Shown here piece by piece: positions 11,101 through 22,079 of a stretch of DNA of 64,000 bases. Below the pieces are notes generated by a model, which ran no database searches, was not told the origin of the DNA, and worked only from the letters and a program-made list of their open reading frames with translations. Position numbers and translations under genes: made by a program. Each line of letters opens with the position of its first letter. The stretch's first letter is position 1. The stretch comes from Erythroxylum novogranatense (Eukaryota; Streptophyta; Magnoliopsida; Malpighiales; Erythroxylaceae), in the NCBI GenBank assembly GCA_029891385.1, contig CM057233.1, positions 49,988,063 through 50,052,062 of the forward strand. Reading direction: 5' to 3'.

Positions 11101-11910
11101 TCAACTTCAATCTCTTCAATTCTTTAATTAATACTCTAACTCAACAACTTCTCCACTCTCTTCTAACACCATGCATGTGTATCATCATTATGAAAAGAAA
11201 ATAGCTTGGATGCATGCAAGGCTCTTAAGGGTGGAAGAAGTAACACTTAAAGAAAGAGAGAGAAAAAATCGATGGAGAGGTAACATGAAGAGGGTTTTCG
11301 GATGGGTTGAATAAAAAGCAAGAACTTGATCTTTTCATGCTTTAAATAAAGCAACACCGAGAGAGGAAGCAAGTAAGCATAAGACAAAAATATTAACTCA
11401 TTTAGGACACTTGGCATTTTTCTAAAAAACAACAAAATAAGGAAAAGACAAAATATGTAATAGGATTTCTTAAGAACCCTAATGAAATTTGACCCATTCA
11501 AGTCCAATGGCCCTCATTTCAATCCCAAAATAATATATCCAAAATTGTAGTGCCATTGGACAACAATTTTTGATACCGAAAATCAACCGGTTCGCCACTT
11601 GGCGATTTTTCCGGTTCGGGAATTTTCTCCGGAAAAGTCCAGAAAATTTCCTAAAAATCTCTTAAAATATAAGACACACAAAGACTCACTCAAATGAATT
11701 TTTCAAACTCAATTACCACGTTATCCACAACAAAATTTCATTAGGCACAAAAACTGGGAATGTCATGAATACATGTACAGTTATTGTCATGTGCACAAAT
11801 TTCACTGTTCACAAATACTAGTATGTATGAACAATCCTAATTAATTCCAGTCACTCTCATCCTATGCCAAATTACTATTCTACCCTTCCCGTAGGGGATG
11901 AGATGTTACA
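8149..11910 (-). mobile_element. 5' LTR of the Tekay element, about 3.76 kb
   Basis: The LTR runs from TGTAGCGCCCCC at 8149 to GAGATGTTACA at 11910 on the plus strand, giving TG…CA ends. The primer site lies just outside its left edge. It contains no gene. Internal landmarks shared with other LTRs in the window are a GAGCTCGAGGCTC cluster near 8850-8875, the CTCCAAATGTGCCTCTATAA block and repeated TTTCATGAAGAC-type boxes. The matching left LTR is clearly diverged. Long open frames inside (for example 11247-11507) are AT-rich and unrecognised. Confidence 0.8.
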
Positions 11911-12592
11911 AAATATGGGCAAAAGGTTTACAACAGAAACACAACTAGATGCTAAGAAAAAAGAAAATTATAAAACAATTGAATTCAATGGACCTTATTA
12001 GTCCTAACAAAAAGATGAACCAGCCAACAATATGCCAACAACAAACATCAACTCCAAAATAAAACAAATGCAGCAAACGATAATTACCTCTAGATATTGC
12101 TCCACTTCAAATGACACCACAGATGAGTGATCTTTTGAACCCGTAGGAATAGCAACCTAAAATGTTAAAGAGATTCGCACTGTTAAAGTTATCAATTGAG
12201 AGGGATAAAAGGCTATAGGAACGAAAATCATAAACATTTAATGCTGCTATATGAAGTGAAGAGAGTGAAATAGTTTTTGGTTGCATGAAACAGTGCAGAT
12301 TAGATCATTGAGAAGTTAAAGAAGAAGGGTTATGAAGTCCTCTACATGGTTGATGCTATTGATGAGTATCTTTGTTGGTCTGTTTGATTAGTTATGAATT
12401 CCTCTACTTGTGATATTTCTTTATTACTTTCAACAAATATGCAACTTTAATAACTATAATAAGACTCGTCCATTGGTTACAACACATTTACGTATGACTT
12501 ACCTTAAACAAACACAAATATTACATACATAATGTCACATATGATTAAGCAATGAAGATAGATCAACAAAGGTAAAAGTGCATAATAAGAAT
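11911..12592. other. Flank downstream of the CACTA transposase
   Basis: AT-rich DNA between the Tekay LTR and the transposase 3' end. It holds no gene except the HSP90-like codon fragment at 12310-12369. No CACTA-type terminal inverted repeat was found here, so the left end of the CACTA element is probably lost or lies beneath the Tekay insertion. Confidence 0.4.
12310..12369 (+). pseudogene. HSP90 coding fragment (20 codons)
   Basis: On the plus strand twenty consecutive codons read EKLKKKGYEV followed by LYMVDAIDEY. This matches a highly conserved stretch of the middle domain of cytosolic HSP90 chaperones as known for that family. The similarity stops abruptly on both sides: a stop and unrelated residues lie upstream, and LCWSV then a stop lies downstream where AVGQLKEF is expected. 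It is opposite in strand to the neighbouring transposase. A fragment of this kind is best explained by host gene capture by a transposon, or by a truncated retrocopy. Confidence 0.7.
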
Positions 12593-14938
12593 TTATTCAT
12601 CATCGTCATCAGTGGACTCTTCATATACAATATCACATTCATTCTCACTACTGCTTGTCTCTAAGTCATCCAAATCGGCATTCAAACATTGCTCGGAATT
12701 CACCACAACATTATTTATTACATCAAAAGCAATATTATTCTGATCTAAAAACTCTAAGGAACATTCCTCGAGTTCAACTCCAACATCAGAAGACACCTCA
12801 ATGTCATCTGCATCTTTTTCATTACCATGCAATGGGATATCATACGCACGTCTAACTTCACATTCTTGAACAATTCGCCAATTTGAACCAAGTAACAAAT
12901 CTTTCACTAAAAACATTTTCTTTGTTTGGTTTGCCTTGTTTGGTTTGCCAAAACAAATGGGTCATCCTTGAACCAAAACTTTGTAACGTTGATGCTTTTT
13001 AGAATGTCGTTGACCCTCATATTCGAATTCCCAATATCGTACCATTTGCATTTGAAAAGCACAACACTTTTACGTCGAACATATTCAAGCCTTATAATAT
13101 CTGTCAGCATCCCATAAAATGTTATATTATCTTCCCCATAATTTCCTAACACTGCAACACCACTGTTTTGTGTAATCCTTCACACATCACAGGCTTCAGT
13201 GTGAAATCGCATGCCATTTGTATTGCATACAGTATACTTTTGTACCAAGCTGTGAGGTCCACATGCCAATGCATACAAAGATTAAAAAATATTTCCTTCA
13301 CAGGAGCTAGTTAATGTCATCATCTATAATAAGAAATGAAAATTAGTTAATAATTGTTAATTATTAGTTAACACCACACACAAACTTTCTGTTCACCCGA
13401 TGCTTTAACCATGAAGAAAATTGTTCTCTATGTCTCCTATCAACATGCAATGGACTTTGTTGCCTCAGCTCATCCATGTGCTCACTATGGGTCATCATAA
13501 AGTCAATCAATATTATATGCGATATCTTAACTTATGACATATCTTAATTTGACAAAAGGTTAGAAAAACTTACTCAATAAAGGGCCTAATCTCATGACAA
13601 TTCATAAGCTCATACCAATGTGCAATCTCTAGCTCATTTGTAGGAAGAGCAATTGTTTTGGCAGCACCAATCAGCTTACATTGTTGAAAGAATACTGATA
13701 TTTCACTACCATCAACCATATCATTGATTCGCTCTGGCACGTTAAAGTTGGTTTTAATTCCTTTTAAATACATTGAACAGAATGTCATGCACTCTTTCAC
13801 AACATACGTTTCTGCAATTGACCCTTTTGAACGTGCTTTATTCCTAACAAATCCCTTTAGTGTACCTAAGAATCTGAACAAATGATTAACCATAATTAGA
13901 TAGTCCACTATTTACTTTAATCTTACGGTAATAAGATCAATGTAAATAATACCTCTCAATTGGATACATCCATCTATACACAACCGGTCCACCAAGTAAG
14001 GCTTCATTTGGCAAATGAATAGCCAAATGTACCATCACATCAAAGAACGCCGGTGGGTATATCATTTCAAACTTGCATAAGATTAAAGTAACCTCATGAA
14101 ACATATTATGTACCTGATCCTTATTTAGATTTCGTCTACAAATTCGACGAAAGAAGTCCCCCAACTCCATTAAAAACACCTGTCACATCTTTGTTCAAGA
14201 TAGAACGCGTTCCTATTGGTAAAATGCTTTGTAACAATACATGACAATCATGAGACTTAAGTCCAGTAATCTTCCTTTCATCAACATTAAAACATCTAGA
14301 TATATTCGATGCGTAACCATCTGGAAACTTCACCTTCTTTACAAACTCACAAAACTTCTTCTTCTCATCGAAAGACATTGTATAGCATGCTGGAGGTTTT
14401 TCAACAATAGTTCCATCAGTTGCTCTTATCAAGTGTAATTCTTTTCGAATATTCATATCTTCCAAATCAAGCAGAGCCTTGATTGTATCTTTGGTTTTAC
14501 CATCAACATTCATCAAAGTTCCAAGGATATTGTCACAAATATTCTTTTCTATATGCATGACATCAAGGTTATGCCTTAATCTTAACTTATGCCAATATGG
14601 TAGTTCAAAAAGAATACTTTTTTATTCCAATTAAACTCTCCTTCCAATCTCCTTCTCCTCTTATTGTTGGGGTGCTTGCCATAACATATATTCTGCATAT
14701 GACTTAATTGTTCCACCATATCATCTCCACTAATGAAGTTAGGTATAGGCCGATGATCACTCTTGCCATCAAACTTCTTGCTTTTTCTCTATGGATGATT
14801 ATAAGGAAGAAAACGACAATGGTCTAAGTATCCAATCTTACTTCTTAACTTAGAAGAAGGAGTGTCCTTGTTACAAAAAGGACCTGCCATGTAGCCTTTT
14901 GTGCTCCACCCAGAAACAGTACCATAGGCTGGAAAGTC
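12593..14938 (-). pseudogene. CACTA (En/Spm) TNP2-type transposase, C-terminal part
   Basis: From 14938 down, the minus strand reads DFPAYGTVSGWSTKGYMAGPFCNKDTPSSKLRSKIGY and then LPYWHKLRLRHNLDVMHIEKNICDNILGTLM, which are Transposase_21 landmarks. 13937-14179 and 13570-13908 give the DUF4218 region (PNEALLGGPVVYRWMYPIERY, FLGTLKGFVRNKARSKGSIAETYVVKECM). 12593-13152 gives a DUF4216-like end (FKDDPFVLANQ, LLGSNWRIVQ) with an acidic tail. Gaps between blocks may be introns or decay. A 14-bp tandem duplication at 12922-12949 shifts the frame near the end. The N-terminal part lies 20.7 kb away at 35661-36814. Confidence 0.85.
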
Positions 14939-15598
14939 TTGTAGCTCGTCCGTGAGACAGCTCGGAGTAGACCTGATCGGTCGGGTATTAGCATTATAGC
15001 TCGTCCGTGGGACAGCTTGGAGTAGTGCATGGCTGCTCGTATTGGGATCGGTCGGCTGAGAGTCCCAATAGGTCAGCATTGGAGATTATTGCATGATAGC
15101 TCGCACCAAAGGAGATCGGGTGGTCATCATTAGTGAGCGTGTGAAGGTACTTGGAGCATTTATTATTGACGGTGCGTGCCCTCTAGCAGTTTTTCAGAAT
15201 CTAAAACATATCGTCCTTGTAACCGTTATGCAGCTGTCATGCACGTCCTTTCAACTGTTGCGCCGCTCCAGATTTTGAATAACCCTGATTCTCCTTGGCT
15301 CGGATTCTGCCGCGTATCCGAGCTTGTTCGGATTTCCTCCACGCGTCGTGCTTTGATTGGGACTTCTGCTCGACCGATTTTCTATAAGTACTCAGGATCA
15401 ATATACTGCAGTTTTCTTCACGCTTGCTTCGTTCTCTTGCCTTCACTCTACTTTCCTTTACCCTTTCTTGCTCTCAGTTCCTGAAAATTTCTTTCAACCG
15501 TCGTCCGATTTCCCAACTTCATACCACTAAATAGGTACGTCCCCTTCCTTCATTTCCCCCTCTAAACTTTTTTTTCAAAGGTTTTCTTCTTGGTAAGC
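14939..15598 (+). promoter_or_regulatory. Promoter-like region upstream of the antisense ORF
   Basis: This is less AT-rich than the CACTA DNA it abuts. It begins with two copies of TAGCTCGTCCGTGRGACAGC about 57 bases apart (14942 and 14998). Near 15383 it contains TCTATAAGTA, a TATA-box candidate, followed by a pyrimidine-rich leader. It does not align with the 5' LTR at 35246-35660, so it is not the missing 3' LTR of the Tat element. It may be the promoter of the antisense ORF or an LTR of a related element; I cannot decide between these. Confidence 0.4.
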
Positions 15599-17795
15599 AT
15601 GTCCACTGTCAGTCCTAGAAGTACGGTAGGAGAGGTTGAAGAAATATCTACGAGAGAAAGGAAGGATGGGTTAGTTGTGGAGGCGCCGCCAAGGAATGAA
15701 TCGATGATGACCGCTCCTAAGCTGAAACGATTGGTCATTAAGAACAACATCCCTATGGTTTGGGGGCCTAGGTTGGCCTTGTGGAACGAGCGAATCCATA
15801 GCAACTTAAGTGATATTTCGTCGTTTCTGACAGTTTTTTCACGGTAGGCGGTATGAGGCTTCCATACGCCCCAATTGTTGACGAGGTGTGTGCTACCTAC
15901 AAGTTGATGCTGAGTCAAATCCCTCCGAACGGCTGGAGGTTCATCAATGGATTGGCTTTGTTGTGCCATCAGTTCGGCTGCCGCCCTTCGATTGGCATCT
16001 TGCGCCATTTTTTGAGGATGAACCAGAGTCCGAGCTCTGGGGCGGGGGTCCCTTCTCTGCTGTATAGAGATGCTAGGTATCGCCTGGCAGGAACAGCTTC
16101 AAAAATCAACTCTTAGCGGACGAAGTATTTCTTCGTGAAAGTCCCAGGATCCTCCTTTGAGTCTCGGCCGTGGAGGTATCCTTTAGCCGAGCAGTGGAAT
16201 GACGCGTCGAGCATATCCCTTAGCAGAGAAGAGTGGGTAGTAGCCGGTCGCATAAAGGAGCTCGGCCGATACAACTTTGCTTGGCTCATTCTAGGATACC
16301 GCGGGGGGGCTTCGGCTAATTCTTTTCTGCTTGACCCCCCGCCAAAAATTAGTGGGCTAGGCGAGGAAACCGCCCCTTCTAGTTGACCCTTTGTGGTTTA
16401 TTTACTAACTGCATTTTTTTATTATTGATTTCTCTTTCTGAGTTGTTTTGAAGTTGTGCAGTCATGGTGAGGATAGAAGATTTTGACGGGCCCTCTTCTA
16501 AGTCCAAGAAACAGGCCGAGTAAAGGAAGAAGAGGAAGGAGATGGGGACTGGTGAAGGCACCGCTCTGCCAATGGAGCTAGGCCATTCCTCCGTGACGCC
16601 GATCCCTCCGACTGCTGAAGAACGTCCTATTGTGACGGCGCCGTTGCCGATCGTGCCAGCCAGCACGGGCCGAGCGGGCTGGGCAGAGGAGGAGGAGGAG
16701 GAAGTAGAGCCTCCTCTTAAGAGGAAGAGACTAATCCAGCTTGGTGATCTACCATCTGGCCCGTCTGGTCAAGGCGGGAAAGAGAAAAAGAAGAAGGACA
16801 AGGGGAAAGGGCGAGCAGTTAACGCCGAGCAGTGGGAGTCTGCAATCAAGCTGGCCAAAACTGCCTCGATCAGGGACTTCGAAGTGTCCCGCCATATTAC
16901 TGAGAGGATTACTCCCCTCGTGGATGAGCAGACCATGGATAAGAAGAGTAATCTAGAGCTGGGGTCTCAACTCCTTCGTAGCAGTATACGGAGTACGGTG
17001 ATGTCCTTCGCAGTGGTGCAGCGTTTGGAAACTCTGAACCGGGAAGTCCAGGACCTCCATGAGCAGGTGAAGGCTTTGAAGGACGAGCTTTCAGAGGTCA
17101 AGGAGGGGAGAGACTTCCTCCAAGCTCAGAACTCTTCCTTGGAGGAGGAGAAGAAATCCTAGGAGGAAGCGATGGGCGTCCTGAGGCTTCAATTGGCCAC
17201 GGGGGAGGAGGAGAGGAACCAGCTGGCTGCAGCGAACGACAAGCTGAAGGAGATGGTGGAGAAGGAGCGGGAGCTTGGTAAGAAGTACCTCGAGGATTGC
17301 CACATAGCGGTGGAGGGCAGAAATAGGGCCGAGGACACATTGTGGGAGCTGCGGGGTTCTATTAAGAAGCAGAGTATCGAGGAAATAAAACGATGGAAAA
17401 GGCGATTTATGAACGAGGAATGTTTAGAGCTTGCCTGTGATCTAACCCTCTCAGTCCTTAAGAAGTGCCACGCGGCTCACATTCCTAAGGGGTCAGTGTG
17501 TCCTTCATTTGAGGAGTATGCCGAGCCGTTTCTTCCCGCAACTCTCGGCCTATCCTTGGAGGATATGAAGGGGAAAGTCGAGGGAGAACGGACCATTGTT
17601 CCAAATGAAGAGCTGGATCTTAGCTCGGAGGAGGAAGAGCTTCCTCATGAAGGTATTCCTCCAATTGCTCCCTTAGGCCCTACTCTCGCTTCGATTGCTC
17701 CGTCAACTTCTGAGGTTTCTCCTGTGCATCCATCGATTTCTGAGGCTTCTCCTGTTCCTTCAGCTGCTCGTAGTTCCCCTTCTGCGGACTTTTGA
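15599..17795 (+). pseudogene. Antisense extra ORF of a Tat-lineage element (Transposase_28-like)
   Basis: From ATG 15599 the plus strand encodes a plant 'putative gypsy type transposon' domain: LKRLVIKNNIPMVWGPRL, then (after a stop) PNGWRFINGLALLCHQFGCRPSIGIL, then RPWRYPLAEQW. An intron-like gap follows (about 16387-16463, with a TACTAAC branch-like motif and a TTGTGCAG acceptor). Next come a basic, Glu-rich linker (about 16542-16830) and a long coiled coil (about 16990-17370). The protein ends at 17795 with a Ser/Pro-rich tail. Breaks are at 15845, 16114, 16384, 16520 and 17160. It runs opposite to the gag-pol of the surrounding element, as extra ORFs of Tat elements can. Function is unknown. 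Confidence 0.65.
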
Positions 17796-17936
17796 AGCTC
17801 ACCTAGTCGGGCTTGTGGCCAGGATAGAATAAAAAATGAAATTTTTATTTTGCCCTTCATTATTTCGAAGTCATTTTCCGCGTTTTATGTTATTTATTTT
17901 CGATCTATAGTTGGATTAGATAAAGTTTTTCTTGGT
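17796..17936. other. Spacer between the antisense ORF and the repeat array
   Basis: A short T-rich segment that could serve as the 3' untranslated region and poly(A) region of the antisense ORF. No other signal is visible. Confidence 0.3.
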
Positions 17937-20175
17937 CGACCAGCGTCGAGGCCGATCTATAGTTGAGGCTGAGCTGTGGTCCCAAGGATCTTGTCTTGGC
18001 GACCCGGCCGAGCTATGTCGAAGTCGATCGATGGCTCCAAGGATCTTGTCTTGGCAACCTGGTCGATCTATAATCGAGGTCGAGCTGTGGTCCTGAGGAT
18101 CTTGTCTTGGCGACCCTGCTGAGCTATGTCGAAGTCGATCGATGGTTCCAAGGATCTTGTCTTGGCAACCTGGTCGATCTGTAGTCGAGGCCGAGTTGTG
18201 GTCCCAAGGATCTTGTCTTGGCGACTCGACCGAGCTATGTCGAAGTCGATCGATGGTTCCAAGGATCTTGTATTGGCAACCTGGTCGATCTGTAGTCGAG
18301 GTCGAGCTGTGGTCCCAAGGATCTTGTCTTGGCGACCCGGTCGAGCTATGTCGAAGTCGATCGATGGTTCCAAGGATCTTGTCTTGGCAACCTGATCGAT
18401 CTATAATCGAGGCCGAGCTATGGTCCAAAGGATCTTGTCTTGGCGACCCGGCCGAGCTATGTTGAAGTCAATCGATGGTTCCAAGGATCTTGTCTTGGCA
18501 ACCTGGTCGATCTGTAGTCGAGGCCAAACTGTGGTCCCAAGGATCTTGTCTTGGCGACCCGGCCGAGCTATGTTGAAGTCGATCGATGGTTCCAAGGATC
18601 TTGTCTTGACAACCTAGTCGATCTATAATCGAGGCCGAGCTGTGGTCCCAAGGATCTTGTCTTGGCGACCCGGCCGAGCTATGTCGAAGTCAATGTCGAA
18701 GTCGATCGATGGTTCCAAGAATCTTGTCTTGGCAACCTGGTCGATCTATAATCGAGGCCAAGTTGGGTCCCGCGATCTTGTCTTGGCGACCGGTCGAAGC
18801 TATGTCGAAGTCGATCGATGGTTCCAAGGATCTTGCTCGGCAACTGGTCGATCTGTAGTCGAGGCCGAAGTTGGGTCCCAAGATCTTGTCTTGGCGACTC
18901 GACCGAGCTATGTCGAAGTCGATCGATGGTTCCAAGGATCTTGTATTGGCAACCTGATCGATCTGTAGTCGAGGTCGAGCTGTGGTCCCAAGGATCTTGT
19001 CTTGGCGACCCGGTCGAGCTATGTCGAAGTCGATCGATGGTTCCAAGGATCTTGTATTGGCAACCTGGTCGATCTATAATCGAGGCCGAGCTATGGTCCA
19101 AAGGATCTTGTCTTGGCGACCCGGCCAAGCTATGTTGAAGTCAATCGATGGTTCCAAGGATCTTGTCTTGGCAACCTGGTCGATCTATAGTCGAGGCCAA
19201 ACTGTGGTCCCAAGGATCTTGTCTTGGCGACCCGGCCGAGCTATGTCGAAGTCGATCGATGGTTCCAAGGATCTTGTCTTGACAACCTAGTCGATCTATA
19301 ATCGAGGCCGAGCTGTGGTCCCAAGGATCTTGTCTTGGCGACCCGGCCGAGCTATGTCGAAGTCAATGTTGAAGTCGATCGATGGTTCCAAGAATCTTGT
19401 GTTGGCAACCTGGTCGATCTATAATCGAGGCCAAGCTGTGGTCTCAAGGATCTTGTCTTGGCGACCCGGTCGAGCTATATCGAAGTCGATCGATGGTTCC
19501 AAGGATCTTGTCTTGGCAACCTGGTCGATCTGTAGTCGAGGCCGAGTTGTGGTCCCAAGGATCTTGTCTTGGCGACTCGACCGAGCTATGTCGAAGTCGA
19601 TCGATGGTTCCAAGGATCTTGTATTGGCAACCTGATCGATCTGTAGTCGAGGTCGAGCTGTGGTCCCAAGGATCTTGTCTTGGCGACCCGGTCGAGCTAT
19701 GTCGAAGTCGATCGATGGTTCCAAGGATCTTGTCTTGGCAACCTGGTCGATCTATAATCGAGGCCGAGCTATGGTCCAAAGGATCTTGTCTTGGCGACCC
19801 GGCCAAGCTATGTTGAAGTCAATCGATGGTTCCAAGGATCTTGTCTTGGCAACCTGGTCGATCTGTAGTCGAGGCCAAACTGTGGTCCCAAGGATCTTGT
19901 CTTGGCGACCCGGCCGAGCTATGTCGAAGTCAATGTCGAAGTCGATCGATGGTTCCAAGGATCTTGTCTTGACAACCTAGTCTATCTATAATCGAGGCCG
20001 AGCTGTGGTCCCAAGGATCTTGTCTTGGCGACCCGGCCGAGCTATGTCGAAGTCAATGTCGAAGTCGATCGATGGTTCCAAGAATCTTGTCTTGGCAACC
20101 TGGTTGATCTATAATCGAGGCCAAGCTGTGGTCCCAAGGATCTTGTCTTGGCGACCCGGCCGAGCTATGTCGATG
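17937..20175. repeat. 111-bp tandem repeat array, about 20 units, with higher-order periodicity
   Basis: Units start at GAGCTGTGGTCC; successive starts at 17971, 18082, 18193 and 18304 are exactly 111 bases apart. Each unit contains two related halves, each with CCAAGGATCTTGTCTTGG, whose ends (CCAAG…CTTGG) are inverted. Variant units recur together: CTTGACAACC at 18605, 19278 and 19968, and GCGACTCGAC at 18221, 18894 and 19572. This gives a higher-order period of about 673-690 bases (six units plus indels). One unit near 18765-18900 is degraded. Because 111 is divisible by three, long open frames appear in several frames on both strands; these are artefacts. Tat elements commonly carry tandem repeats between pol and the 3' LTR. 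Confidence 0.9.
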
Positions 20176-20382
20176 GGATTTTCTGCTTTGCCAAATTTAA
20201 TGAAATTCCTTCTTGCCGAGAAATCTGAAAACCCCTTTATTGATGATAATGAGGGTGCGGGCCGTTAAAAAACCTGACTGACAGGGTCAGGATAAAGATA
20301 CCCACAGTTTGTGTACAAATAACAGTAATAAACAAAGACTAACTGAAATGAAACTTATCTACTGGTAAAACGCCTTCAAGTT
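20176..20382. other. Spacer between integrase and the repeat array
   Basis: Roughly 200 bases of unique sequence downstream of the integrase stop region. It contains no recognised coding sequence or motif. Confidence 0.3.
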
Positions 20383-21453
20383 TCAGGAGTTCCAGGGCCT
20401 CGGTAGTATCTTCCCGTTCGCATCGCGAAGGATGTAAGAGCCATGTCTAGCTTGCTTGACGACCTGGTAGGGTCCTTCCCACGCTTGTTCGAGCTTTCCA
20501 GGGTGTTTCCCAGCCGCCTCAGCTTTTCGTAGGGCATATCCACTGACCTTTACGTCACTCGGTTTTACTCTCCAGTTGTAGAACTTTGTTGCCTTTTGCC
20601 TGACGGCTTCCGAACGAGCGGCAGCCCTATCCCTGTCTTCGCTAAGAAGCACGAGTTCTACTCGGCGGGCTTCATTATTCCGCTCTTCTTCATAGCTCGA
20701 CACCCTTTGGTTATGCAACACCACTTCTACTGGAGCTAGGGCTTCTGCTCCGAAGGTCATCCTGAAAGGGGTTTCCCCTGTGGCTCCGTTTGGTGTGGTT
20801 CTGTATGCCTACAACACTTCGTCTAGTTCTTCTACCCAGGTCTTTCGGCCATCTAGGTGCTTCTTGAGAGCACTCATTATCTTTTTATTGGTATTCTCTG
20901 GGAGACCGTTGCTTTGGGGATGAGCTACTAAGGTCAACTGCAGCCTTATCTTCAGTCGATCGCAGAAATCTCTGAACTTTTCGTTATCGAACTGCCGACC
21001 ATTGTCCGTAATCAGCACCATAGGCATCCCGAAGCGACATAGTATATTTTCCTTCACGAAGTTTTCCACCTTCTGCTCGGTAATTATAGCGACCGCTTCT
21101 GCTTCTACCCATTTGGTGAAGTACTCCACTGCCACTACCAGGAACTTTTTCTGTCCGGCACCGAGAAGGAAGGGCCCTAGTATATCCATCCCCCACTGAG
21201 CAAAGGGGATAAGATGACTCAAGATTTGCATCCTCTCGGTTGGCTGATGAGAGAGACTACTATTTTTCTGGCAAGCCTCACATCGGTCGACCTTCTCCTG
21301 GCAGTCTTTCCTCATTGTCGGCCAGTAGTACCCCTGTCTGATCAGCCTATGAGCCAACATTCTACCTCCTACATGGTTTCCACACATTCCTTCGTGGACT
21401 TCGGCCATTGCTTGTTCTACCTCTTCTTCGCTCAAGCATGCAGCAGTGGCCAA
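20383..21453 (-). pseudogene. Integrase (Tat element)
   Basis: 20809-21453 carries the HHCC finger (HEGMCGNHVGGRMLAHRLIRQ, then CEACQK) and the DDE core: GMDILGPF, LITDNGRQFDN and HPQSNGLPENTNK, so all three acidic positions are present. A stop near 20808 separates it from 20383-20760, the C-terminal module (MTFGAEALAPVEV, KVKPSDV-like basic stretch, LEQAWEGPYQVVKQARHGSYILRD). The product would insert element DNA. No chromodomain follows, as expected for Tat. Confidence 0.85.
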
Positions 21454-22004
21454 TCATAAGATCGCTTGTATAGGGTGTCGTTAACGATCGCATACTCGAC
21501 TGCCTTTATTCTCAGTTTCTTGGCCTCCAAGATTTCTTCTGGTTGTGTTCCCTCTAGGAGATACCGCCTGATCGGCTCCATCCAGCTTGATCGATCGGTA
21601 TTTGCGTCGAGAACTTCCTTGGCTTTCTGGATGCTAGGTCGGTCTAGTCGCTCGACCAGAACGTTATTTCTGGCATCTCGATCGGAAGCCATTTTGGAGA
21701 GCGCATCTGCCTTAACATTTCGAGCTCGTTCTATTCTACTGATTGAATACTGCTCGAAATCACTTAACTCCTGCTTTACTAGCTCTAGGCACTTGATCAT
21801 GCTGTCCCCCTTTGCTTCATATTGCCCGGTGACTTGACCGACTACTACTTGGCTATCGCTATACACCTTAAGATGTTTTACCTCCATTTCCCTAGCCAGT
21901 TGGAGGCCGGCTATCAGAGCCTCGTATTCTGCCTCGTTATTGGAGGCCTTGAATTCTAGCCGAAGAGCGTATTCCACCTTTTCTTCCATATGCGGGCTAA
22001 CCAA
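21432..22004 (-). pseudogene. Second RNase H domain (Tat element)
   Basis: The open frame reads LRLEFKASNNEAEYEALIAGLQLAREM, then LKVYSDSQVVVGQVTGQYEAKG and ARNVKADALSKMAS. These are the catalytic Glu and Asp regions of an archaeal/plant-type RNase H that Tat elements carry in addition to the retroviral-type domain. Upstream the frame is broken from the first RNase H (22080-22442); downstream it overlaps the integrase start in another frame. A dual RNase H is strong evidence for the Tat assignment. Confidence 0.8.
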
Positions 22005-22079
22005 TACTACTCCTGCTCCGCATCCCTCAGCGTTAGATGACCCGTCAACGAATAAGCTCCAGGCAAGGTATTGCTCATC

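Noticed and set aside
15237..15446. Minus-strand open frame in the promoter-like region
   Set aside because: Highly charged, no domain, and opposite to a better supported plus-strand leader.
17937..20175. CRISPR-like array
   Set aside because: There are no unique spacers; the whole 111-bp unit is repeated, inside a plant retrotransposon.
17937..20268. Many 100-170-residue open frames on both strands
   Set aside because: They arise because the 111-bp repeat is a multiple of three and lacks stops in several frames; no domain or start context supports them.
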